A stretch of DNA of 64,000 nucleotides, from the NCBI GenBank assembly GCA_963966185.1, contig CAWZYM010000399.1, positions 1 to 64,000 of the forward strand, given 5' to 3'. Positions 31,884 through 42,395 of this stretch are shown here, piece by piece (position 1 is the stretch's first letter; each line of letters opens with the position of its first letter). The translations under genes and the position numbers were made by a program. The DNA comes from Rhabditoides inermis (Eukaryota > Nematoda > Chromadorea > Rhabditida > Rhabditidae). Under the pieces are notes generated by a model. It saw only the letters and a program-made list of their open reading frames with translations. It was not told the DNA's origin and searched no databases.

Positions 31884-34800
31884 TTTGCTGTCTATTCGAA
31901 ACGAAAACACTCATGGCACGCTCTTCTCACTCATGTATAGGCTGCTTCGCAGCCGCACTCCCTGGAATGCCAGTAGGCACTTCAGGTCGAGGGCAGCGAG
32001 TCTGGCCGGTAAAAGAGAGATTGTAAATGGGTTGTATACAGTGTACTGAGTGTCTTTTCATTGATTTCCACTCACGGCATGGCTGTGGAATCAGGTGGCA
32101 GCCGGGTAGAGCCATAGAGCGATATGGGTATAACTGGGCGTACAGATCAAGGGAGAGAGAGTGAGGGAAGGGGGAGAGAGGGAGAAAACGGAAAGATCTA
32201 TCAAAGAACAAGTCGAAAAAGTGACTGGCTACTCTGGGTTAACGTTCCGGGTTCATTCGTAGCTCCACTAGTAGATACACAGTCTATCCGAGCAAGATGG
32301 TCCCTACAGGAACCCGGAGTGGAGTGAGGGACCAGGAATGGCTAGGATGGGATCTGTGATCGGTTATCTGTCTATTCGAAACGAAAACACTCATGGCACG
32401 CTCTTCTCACTCATGTATAGGCTGCTTCGCATCCGCACTCCCTGGAATGCCAGTAGGCACTTCAGGTCGAGGGCAGCGAGTCTGGCCGGTAAAAGAGAGA
32501 TTGTAAATGGGTTGTATACAGTGTACTGAGTGTCTTTTCATTGATTTCCACTCACGGCATGGCTGTGGAATCAGGTGGCAGCCGGGTAGAGCCATAGAGC
32601 GATATGGGTATAACTGGGCGTACAGATCAAGGGAGAGAGAGTGAGGGAAGGGGGAGAGAGGGAGAAAACGGAAAGATCTATCAAAGAACAAGTCGAAAAA
32701 GTGACTGGCTACTCTGGGTTAACGTTCCGGGTTCATTCGTAGCTCCACTAGTAGATACACAGTCTATCCGAGCAAGATGGTCCCTACAGGAACCCGGAGT
32801 GGAGTGAGGGACCAGGAATGGCTAGGATGGGATCTGTGATCGGTTATCTGTCTATTCGAAACGAAAACACTCATGGCACGCTCTTCTCACTCATGTATAG
32901 GCTGCTTCGCATCCGCACTCCCTGGAATGCCAGTAGGCACTTCAGGTCGAGGGCAGCGAGTCTGGCCGGTAAAAGAGAGATTGTAAATGGGTTGTATACA
33001 GTGTACTGAGTGTCTTTTCATTGATTTCCACTCACGGCATGGCTGTGGAATCAGGTGGCAGCCGGGTAGAGCCATAGAGCGATATGGGTATAACTGGGCG
33101 TACAGATCAAGGGAGAGAGAGTGAGGGAAGGGGGAGAGAGGGAGAAAACGGAAAGATCTATCAAAGAACAAGTCGAAAAAGTGACTGGCTACTCTGGGTT
33201 AACGTTCCGGGTTCATTCGTAGCTCCACTAGTAGATACACAGTCTATCCGAGCAAGATGGTCCCTACAGGAACCCGGAGTGGAGAGAGGGACCAGGAATG
33301 GCTAGGATGGGATCTGTGATCGGTTATCTGTCTATTCAAAACGAAAACACTCATGGCACGCTCTTCTCACTCATGTATAGGCTGCTTCGCAGCCGCACTC
33401 CCTGGAATGCCAGTAGGCACTTCAGGTCGAGGGCAGCGAGTCTGGCCGGTAAAAGAGAGATTGTAAATGGGTTGTATACAGTGTACTGAGTGTCTTTTCA
33501 TTGATTTCCACTCACGGCATGGCTGTGGAATCAGGTGGCAGCCGGGTAGAGCCATAGAGCGATATGGGTATAACTGGGCGTACAGATCAAGGGAGAGAGA
33601 GTGAGGGAAGGGGGAGAGAGGGAGAAAACGGAAAGATCTATCAAAGAACAAGTCGAAAAAGTGACTGGCTACTCTGGGTTAACGTTCCGGGTTCATTCGT
33701 AGCTCCACTAGTAGATACACAGTCTATCCGAGCAAGATGGTCCCTACAGGAACCCGGAGTGGAGAGAGGGACCAGGAATGGCTAGGATGGGATCTGTGAT
33801 CGGTTATCTGTCTATTCGAAACGAAAACACTCATGGCACGCTCTTCTCACTCATGTATAGGCTGCTTCGCAGCCGCACTCCCTGGAATGCCAGTAGGCAC
33901 TTCAGGTCGAGGGCAGCGAGTCTGGCCGGTAAAAGAGAGATTGTAAATGGGTTGTATACAGTGTACTGAGTGTCTTTTCATTGATTTCCACTCACGGCAT
34001 GGCTGTGGAATCAGGTGGCAGCCGGGTAGAGCCATAGAGCGATATGGGTATAACTGGGCGTACAGATCAAGGGAGAGAGAGTGAGGGAAGGGGGAGAGAG
34101 GGAGAAAACGGAAAGATCTATCAAAGAACAAGTCGAAAAAGTGACTGGCTACTCTGGGTTAACGTTCCGGGTTCATTCGTAGCTCCACTAGTAGATACAC
34201 AGTCTATCCGAGCAAGATGGTCCCTACAGGAACCCGGAGTGGAGTGAGGGACCAGGAATGGCTAGGATGGGATCTGTGATCGGTTATCTGTCTATTCGAA
34301 ACGAAAACACTCATGGCACGCTCTTCTCACTCATGTATAGGCTGCTTCGCAGCCGCACTCCCTGGAATGCCAGTAGGCACTTCAGGTCGAGGGCAGCGAG
34401 TCTGGCCGGTAAAAGAGAGATTGTAAATGGGTTGTATACAGTGTACTGAGTGTCTTTTCATTGATTTCCACTCACGGCATGGCTGTGGAATCAGGTGGCA
34501 GCCGGGTAGAGCCATAGAGCGATATGGGTATAACTGGGCGTACAGATCAAGGGAGAGAGAGTGAGGGAAGGGGGAGAGAGGGAGAAAACGGAAAGATCTA
34601 TCAAAGAACAAGTCGAAAAAGTGACTGGCTACTCTGGGTTAACGTTCCGGGTTCATTCGTAGCTCCACTAGTAGATACACAGTCTATCCGAGCAAGATGG
34701 TCCCTACAGGAACCCGGAGTGGAGTGAGGGACCAGGAATGGCTAGGATGGGATCTGTGATCGGTTATCTGTCTATTCGAAACGAAAACACTCATGGCACG

Positions 34801-36417
34801 CTCTTCTCACTCATGTATAGGCTGCTTCGCAGCCGCACTCCCTGGAATGCCAGTAGGCACTTCAGGTCGAGGGCAGCGAGTCTGGCCGGTAAAAGAGAGA
34901 TTGTAAATGGGTTGTATACAGTGAACTGAGTGTCTTTTCATTGATTTCCACTCACGGCATGGCTGTGGAATCAGGTGGCAGCCGGGTATAGCCATAGAGC
35001 GATATGGGTATAACTGGGCGTACAGATCAAGGGAGAGAGAGTGAGGGAAGGGGGAGAGAGGGAGAAAACGGAAGGATCTATCAAAAAACAAGTCGAAAAA
35101 GTGTTTGGCTACTCTGGGTTAGCGTTCCGGGTTCATTCGTAGCTCACACTAGTAGGTACACAGTCTATCCGAGCGGGATGGTCCCTACAGGAACCCGGAG
35201 TGGAGAGAGGGACCAGGAATGGCTAGGATGGGATCTGTGATCGGTTATCTGTCTATTCGAAACGAAAACACTCATGGCACGCTCTTCTCACTCATGTATA
35301 GGCTGCTTCGCAGCCGCACTCCCTGGAATGCCAGTAGGCACTTCAGGTCGAGGGCAGCGAGTCTGGCCGGTAAAAGAGAGATTGTAAATGGGTTGTATAC
35401 AGTGAACTGAGTGTCTTTTCATTGATTTCCACTCACGGCATGGCTGTGGAATCAGGTGGCAGCCGGGTATAGCCATAGAGCGATATGGGTATAACTGGGC
35501 GTACAGATCAAGGGAGAGAGAGTGAGGGAAGGGGGAGAGAGGGAGAAAACGGAAGGATCTATCAAAAAACAAGTCGAAAAAGTGTTTGGCTACTCTGGGT
35601 TAGCGTTCCGGGTTCATTCGTAGCTCACACTAGTAGGTACACAGTCTATCCGAGCGGGATGGTCCCTACAGGAACCCGGAGTGGAGAGAGGGACCAGGAA
35701 TGGCTAGGATGGGATCTGTGATCGGTTATCTGTCTATTCGAAACGAAAACACTCATGGCACGCTCTTCTCACTCATGTATAGGCTGCTTCGCAGCCGCAC
35801 TCCCTGGAATGCCAGTAGGCACTTCAGGTCGAGGGCAGCGAGTCTGGCCGGTAAAAGAGAGATTGTAAATGGGTTGTATACAGTGAACTGAGTGTCTTTT
35901 CATTGATTTCCACTCACGGCATGGCTGTGGAATCAGGTGGCAGCCGGGTATAGCCATAGAGCGATATGGGTATAACTGGGCGTACAGATCAAGGGAGAGA
36001 GAGTGAGGGAAGGGGGAGAGAGGGAGAAAACGGAAGGATCTATCAAAAAACAAGTCGAAAAAGTGTTTGGCTACTCTGGGTTAGCGTTCCGGGTTCATTC
36101 GTAGCTCACACTAGTAGGTACACAGTCTATCCGAGCGGGATGGTCCCTACAGGCACCCGGAGTGGAGAGAGGGACCAGGAATGGCTAGGATGGGATCTGT
36201 GATCGGTTATCTGTCTAATCGAAACGAACACACTCATGGCACGCTCTTCTCACTCATGTATAGGCTGCTTCGCAGCCGCACTCCCTGGAATGCCAGTAGG
36301 CACTTCAGGTCGAGGGCAGCGAGTCTGGCCGGTAAAAGAGAGATTGTAAATGGGTTGTATACAGTGAACTGAGTGTCTTTTCATTGATTTCCACTCACGG
36401 CATGGCTGTGGAATCAA
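31884..36417 (-). repeat. right 480-bp satellite array, about 9.4 units, inverted
   Basis: Same unit as the left array on the other strand. The two forms do not alternate: the first unit has the GCAGCC form, the next two GCATCC, all later ones GCAGCC. The outermost three units (about 34990-36180) are 481 bp and share private changes (TCAAAAAACAAG, GTGTTTGGC, CTCACACTAGTAGG), so they were copied together recently. The array enters the core at CTGTCTATTCG, a different point of the unit from the left array. Confidence 0.95.
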
Positions 36418-36880
36418 GTGGCTGGACCCATCTCCAGAAAAGTATTTCCTGCAATTATGGTCTCTTTTTGGCGCTTGGTTTGGGTCCACTTAAACTTGTT
36501 GTAGTGTGATATATGATCTTTACTCACCTAATAACTCACCGCATGCTACACAGCAGTCGGGAGCCGAAAACGGGACACTTCGCGAAGTTTTGGTCCCTTA
36601 CTACTCCTGCAATGGTCCCCAGCACCCAGTCAGCGTTAGAAAGCATGAGAAATTGTTCCGAAGGTTTGAAAACATATCTCTGCCAAATTACAGACCAATC
36701 GGCCAAACTGGGATGAATCGGCGAGGTTATGGTCCCTTGTATGACTGGAGTGGTCCCCAGCACTCAGCCAACAATATTAACCATCACATATTGTTCAGGA
36801 GATTCGAAAACATACCTCTGTTGTTTTTCAGATCAAATGGTATTACTTGAACTGAGATATACCACTCGATTAGGAGATGG
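36418..36880 (-). repeat. right subterminal segment
   Basis: Reverse complement of 24838-25300, with a handful of substitutions. It carries the same paired 125-bp repeats and GGGACCA words. Confidence 0.85.
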
Positions 36881-36974
36881 TCCCCAGGATCAAATGGACC
36901 TTTTCTATACCTACCATTGTGTTCCTTGACCTAAATAATGCTAGAATCCAAAGTTTCAGCTTTGGAAACAAAGA

Positions 36975-37202
36975 TTGAGCTGAGATGTGAATGACTGAAA
37001 AAAGTGAAGTATTTTATGGTGAGAAATCTTAAACATTTCTGGAACCGACTTAAAACAGGTCCTAAAACTCATTTCACCCCTTTTCAAGCCCCCGAAGACG
37101 CGCGGGACCGAAAGCAATAATTTCCGCGCCCTTTGGCGCACAGGGTAAAAGTGCCTTGACTTGGGAATTAATTCATCCTGCCCCCTCTGAACGGATAGCG
37201 CC
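36975..37202 (-). repeat. right terminal inverted repeat, outer part
   Basis: Reverse complement of 24399-24626. The 93 bases before it (36882-36974) have no counterpart in the left arm. Confidence 0.9.
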
Positions 37203-38228
37203 ATTGGTTGGGTGCATGTGATTTGGGTCTGCGTCTCTGCTGCGCTGACCTCTCTCGTCCGCTCTCCTTCGTTTCTCGCGCGGCGCTCGCCTCTCTCTTT
37301 CCTTTTCTCTATCCTCTCCCCGCAGCAAACTGGATCCACCCGGCCCGGGGCAGTCCACAATGCAGCCGCGCGACGTTTTTCGCCATGTCCCCCCAGGTTG
37401 CCTGCACACTGCGAGAAAGAGAGAGAGAGTTGCCCCCGAGGGTCTTGTCGTCTCAATCGATCGATTCAGTCGCCCAGCTTGTTCTCGCTTCCTTACCTTT
37501 CGAGACGTCGCCCCGCTATGTTGTTGTTTGTATCTCTGATCTCCCGCATCACTCACTCGCGGATCGCACTGATCGATACCTGCTCACTCACATGACGCAC
37601 ACACATACTGCCTTGCAGTCTTGTCTCGTCGATGTCGGTGGCTGGTGTGGTGGCGTATGTAGTTGTTCGCGGCCGTCTTGGCTGTACCCGGATGGGCTCG
37701 GGCCTGACCTACATTCCTGACGCGCGTCGTCCACAGTCCGTGTTTCGCTTTCTCCACCATGCAACTTTTCACTTTCACTCTTTCACCCCCACGTTACCTA
37801 CGCTCCGTCCATTCTTATTGTGCGTATTCGTTCGCGCCTGCCCGCTTGATCCTATTAATCACTCCACGTCTCATCCGTTCTCTTTTCGCCGTATGTGTTG
37901 CGATTCTCGGCGCTCGCGTATATATGTGTATGTTGCGTGCGCACTCTGCACCCTTGATAATCGAATGATAACCACTATCAGCAAACGCGCGAAAATGATT
38001 TCAATCGGGTCATATTGGGTCGCTGCCCACCGGCGCCGCTGATATATGTGCGAGGAGCAGGAGGGTGTGCATTTCTGTGGGGCTCCCTATTAGCATCTTC
38101 TTCTTCCTCAATTGATCCGATGCGTCGTGCCCCGCGCGATTGATTTATGACGATTTCGCCATTCAATTGCACCATAATCGCGCAATGTTATCATCTGTTT
38201 CGCTATTTGACTATTTGCTCCGTTGTAG
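37203..38228. other. upstream region of the PHD-finger gene
   Basis: GC-mixed and CT-rich with several short open frames that lack splice or family support. Probably promoter and 5' untranslated or outron sequence for the gene starting at 38229. Confidence 0.35.
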
Positions 38229-38359
38229 ATGTCTGCGACATTCCAAGTGGGTGAAGCCTCGGCAGCAGCGCCGCCGCCGCACTTTGCTTCGCCCGGATAC
38301 GCCGGATTCCCGCCCGCATACGATCATGCCTTTGTGAGTGCTAATACTTGATGTGATAG

Positions 38360-38411
<52 letters not shown>

Positions 38412-39112
38412 AGAATGGCGGTGGCGGCTACCAGCAGTCGCCGCAGCCGCAGATGCAGCAATCGTCGTACCCCAAGCAGCCCACTCCGCAGCAGCAACAG
38501 CAGGCGCCGCAAGGCCAGCAGGGTCAGCAGCAGCCACCCCAGCAGATGCCGCGTCAGTTCTCTCCCATGGGCGGACAGAACGGCATGAACGGCATGCAGA
38601 ACGGGATGCCGCCGCAGAACGGCATGATGCAGATTAACCAGAACAGTCCCGGCGGTGAGTGGCGGCCGATTAATTGTTTTGATTGATTGTCTTTGTTCAG
38701 CGCGCGGTCCTCTGCCGTCTCCGCACGGTCCCTCTCCTCTGACGGCGGAGCAGTCGTTCGCCTCTCCCTCGTACCCCTCGTCGGGCATGCGCTCCACACC
38801 GCAGCCCGCCCCGCAGCCACCCATGTCCCAACCCATGTCGAGCGGCATGCCCTCGCAGCACCACCAGCAGCCGCCGCAGATGGCGCAGTCGATGATGGGC
38901 GGCATGATGGGCATGGGTGGGATGGGCATGCAAGGCGGGGGTGGCATGATGCCCCAGCAGGGACAGGGACAGGCTATGATGATGGGAATGCATCAGCAGC
39001 AACAGCCTCCACAGCAGCCCAACTTCACCATTGTCAACACGCACGAGATGCCGCCCGCGTTTCCCCAGTTTCACGAGATGATTGCGAGGTGGGTGAATTT
39101 TCGAGAAAAGTG

Positions 39113-39158
<46 letters not shown>

Positions 39159-41713
39159 AGGCACAACCCGAAGCTGGCGCACCATCAATACGAGAAGCCG
39201 CGTCGCCAGCTCCATCTCCCTTACCCGACCGGCACCCAGGTAACAGTGTTCTCTGCTCGATTTGTATTCCGAATGGTCTGATGCGCCTGAAGACCAAATA
39301 CTCACTGCCGCGCTCTCGCCGTTAAAATGTGCGCATGCGCTGTCACGCGTCTCTTTTTTTCGTTTTTTGTGTGTACGTGGTTTTTGTGCGTCTACGACTC
39401 TCTCCTCTCTTTCATTCTCTCTCTCTCTTTCTCTCTCTCTCTTTCTCCCTCTCCCTCTCTCTCCCGTCCGTTCGATACAAAACTCGTTTACAGGCGACTC
39501 CGGCCGTCGAGCCGCCGTCGTTCGCCTTCATCCCCAACACCAGGGTGAGTCTCGCCCGCTCGTTTACTTGTTTACGCCGCATGTGTTTATGTTCGAGACG
39601 AGGTCAAACTCTATTATGCATTAAAACGCCGCTTTATTTTACAGAAGTCACTTTCTGAGGGTATTTGACTTTTACCAACTATTGTTGAGTTTGACCTCCA
39701 CGTTTAGCACTACGAGGATCGGTTCGACCGCCGGAACGCGCCGCCGCCGCAGCCCGTCTTTCCCCCTCAGATGGCGGGCATGGTGCGCAAACCGCAGATG
39801 CCCCCTCCCCACGGATACTACCCCCAGCAGGTGCGTTATTTATTGCTTCATTACATATTGATTGATTTGGACATGTTTTGTGTGAGTAGTTTGGAATGTT
39901 GCCGTTCCAGTTTCCGCAGCAGTCTCCGGGCGCGTTTGCCGCTCCGCCCGCCGCCGCCCCCACCACCAAGCCACCCTCCAAGAAGGTACCGTGTTTTCTA
40001 CGTATTCATAGTATTTACATATTGGTGGTTATATTAGTCGCTGTTCACTGTGTATGCAAAATCACTGCCTACTGCAACACTGCAAACTGCATATTTCAAA
40101 TATGTACCACTCAGTTTTACAATCTCTGTTTTAGGCTCGTGCGGCGCAGGCGAAGAAGGAGCAGGCTGCCGCGCTGGCCGCACAGCAACAGCAGCAGCAG
40201 CAGATGGCAGCGGCCGCCGCCCGCGCGGAGCAGCAACAGAAGATGATGATGATGCAGCAGCAACGTGGGTCGACTTGGCTTCTTCCTTTTTTTGTTATTT
40301 GCATGCAACACTGTAGATGAAACTGTCACTATCAAAAGTGTTTCTCCCATTTTTATATGTACTGTGGATGCAACATTGTTGCAACACTCACTGTCAAATC
40401 TGTACGTTGACATTGTTGATCCTACCATTTTATATGTACTGTGGATGCAACTTTTTTTTCGCAACACTCACTGTCAAATGTGTGTGTACATTCCGCATTG
40501 TTTCGTCTCTTTCAGCGTGCAGCTCGGCCGATTTTGCACAGCCGTTTATGATGAACAGCGGTGGGGGTGAGCAGAAAATGAACGGACAGCCCAACGGACA
40601 GTATGGTGGGTGGTCTTTGCTTGGTCTGAATTTGAGAATTTCTGTTACAGGTATGCCCCAGCAGTTTATGAGTCCCCACCATCCACAGATGATGCCCGGC
40701 GGTGATGTGAGTGTTTTTTTTTTATTTTTGTTTATCGAGATTTTTTTTGTTTTGTTTATTGTATTCGTTGTTTATTGACGGCGTTGATTCAGATGGGCGG
40801 TCCACCTGGGATGATGCCGATGCAGAGTCAGATGCAGATGTCCTCTTTTAATCGTGAGTCTGGGATTGATTCGTAGTGTTATGATTTGCAATATCGTTAT
40901 ATACGGTTGAATATCTGAACTCTGAGTTTGGATGGGGATTTTTACCCCTTGATTTCTTGATAAGATCTCTGTATTGATTGATTACAGAGCAATGTCCTCC
41001 GATGATGCAAAATGGTCAACATGCGCCTCCCGATTTCAACGGACAAATGCCAATGAACATGGTTGGTAGTTGGAATTGTTCATCGAGTGATTGATAATAT
41101 TGTTAATTTCTGTTTTCAGCCTCCTCAGCCTAAGATGGATCTCTCGCAGCAGAGCAAAATGGAGCAGCAAAATGTGAGAAGAATTTAGGATTTGATAGAT
41201 TTGTATATTGATTGTGTATCAAAAATGCACGCTTCAGATGGATCAGCCTTCTGGCATGCAGCATTGTCCCGGATGCTCCCAGGATCCTAGTGTGAGTATT
41301 TTCCTTTACTGCCCGATGTCTCACACCACCGGCTACTTTTCCCACAGAGTCTTAGTTCTTGACATGACTGGTGTTGTTGATTCAGGCGGCCGCCGTTCCC
41401 TTTATCCAATGCGCCGGCGCCTCGCAAAACTGTCGGAGAATCTACCACCTGGTGAGTTGATTGCTATGGTTCGGTTACTGATTGTGTGAGATTCTCAAAC
41501 GTGATGCTGGTACATATTAACGAAATTTGTTCAGTTATTCTATAATATAATTTCGTCGCATGAATTCGGATGTGCTGGTTGTTCTGCCTGCCAGTTCCCT
41601 CGTTTCAGGAGTGCACGGGTCTCAACTCGACAGCGTTTGAGATGCTGCGCGAGGATCCGCGAGTCAAGTGGGTGTGCGGGATCTGCATCGGCGCCGGCCA
41701 CCAGCTAGTCTAA
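38229..41713 (+). CDS. Gln/Met/Pro-rich protein with C-terminal Pygopus-like PHD finger
   Basis: Sixteen exons: 38229-38333, 38414-38654, 38701-39088, 39161-39239, 39494-39544, 39708-39830, 39890-39985, 40135-40264, 40516-40605, 40651-40706, 40793-40853, 40988-41061, 41120-41173, 41238-41291, 41386-41451, 41609-41713 (1773 nt, 590 residues). The first 500 residues are low-complexity Gln, Met, Pro and Gly, with an Ala/Gln coiled stretch (about exon 8). The last three exons form a PHD: CPGC, then FIQCAGASQNC, RIYHLECTGL, and WVCGIC. The spacing and CTGLNSTAFEML match the Pygopus PHD. Pygopus proteins read methylated histone H3 and help Wnt/beta-catenin transcription; that role here is inference. 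ATG directly follows TTGTAG, suggesting trans-splicing. AATAAA at about 42284. Confidence 0.8.
38362..38411. repeat. (TTGA)n microsatellite
   Basis: About twelve TTGA units in intron 1 of the PHD-finger gene, running up to its acceptor. Confidence 0.9.
40348..40484. repeat. 79-bp tandem duplication in an intron
   Basis: TTTTATATGTACTGTGGATG ... ACACTCACTGTCAAAT occurs twice, at about 40350 and 40429, in intron 8 of the PHD-finger gene. Confidence 0.7.
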
Positions 41714-42395
41714 GCCCCGCCCCCACTCGCCACGCCCCTCTGTGTTGTGCGCGCTGGCTCCCCTCCCGTCTAGGTGCAGCTTGTCTGTCTTTCAAGACGC
41801 GCGCGTGTGAGTTGCGCGCGTCTCTTCCTGTATTCACTCGCCCCTGTGACTCCACTCATCGGTCACGTGTCATAGTCCCGAAATGTGTATTTGATTGTGC
41901 TTCCGAGACTCGACTTCCACACACACCACTAATCCTTCCCTCCATTGTTACCAATTCTCTTACACACCATACAGTCCTTGTGTACTCATTCATTCTTACT
42001 TGATCCGAACCTGCTCACACAAAGTAATAACATATCAGTGGACGATGTCATCTTCATTGTTGTCATTTTGCGCTGCTCTCCTCTCCTTTCTCGTTATCTC
42101 ACACGAATCACAAACAAATTGTCTTCTCTTTTTTATCTTTTTTCGTCTCTCGCAGTGCGCGACCTTTGTTGGAGCCTCACAGTATATGTTTGAGCATATT
42201 TATTTTGGTAGAGGGCCTATTATGAATATGCGTTTTCTATGTCATATATTGATATACAATTTATACCAACACACAATCATCAAATAAATATTTAAATTTT
42301 TTGAGGTTGCTCCTCTACCAGTCTAGAAAGAACGCGAGTGTGTGCGAAAAAAGAGATACGTCTATGAGTAAAGAAAAGCGATACATCTATGACAC
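41714..42395. other. convergent 3' ends
   Basis: Holds the 3' UTR of the PHD-finger gene (AATAAA about 42284) and a minus-strand AATAAA near 42205 for the receptor on the other side, so the two transcripts probably overlap. No other gene. Confidence 0.45.

Larger units (their letters stand above)
24399..37202. mobile_element. 12.8-kb Merlin-type DNA transposon with long inverted satellite-bearing arms
   Basis: The tips are perfect inverted repeats starting GGCGCTATCCGTTCAGAG (24399 rightwards; reverse complement ending at 37202) and beginning with GG, as Merlin tips do. Inwards the arms keep matching: 24399-24626 with 36975-37202; 24838-25300 with about 36418-36880; then 480-bp tandem arrays (25303-29575 and 31884-36417) in opposite orientation. 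The core 29576-31883 holds one complete and one truncated Merlin transposase. Merlin elements are normally a few kb at most with short tips; this size and architecture are unusual. No 8-9-bp target duplication is visible (left flank CCAACATCTA, right flank ATTGGTTGGG). Confidence 0.8.

Noticed and set aside
25664..36489. About 20 near-identical 63-94-codon frames on both strands
   Set aside because: They are frames of the 480-bp satellite. No splice sites, no codon-type conservation between units, and both strands are equally open.
24399..37202. Maverick/Polinton giant virus-like transposon
   Set aside because: Size and long inverted ends suggested it, but no polymerase B, integrase, capsid or ATPase genes are present; the core encodes only Merlin transposases.
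38324..38947. 207-codon minus-strand frame opposite the PHD-finger gene
   Set aside because: Shadow of Gln/Met/Pro-rich exons, which have consistent plus-strand splicing.
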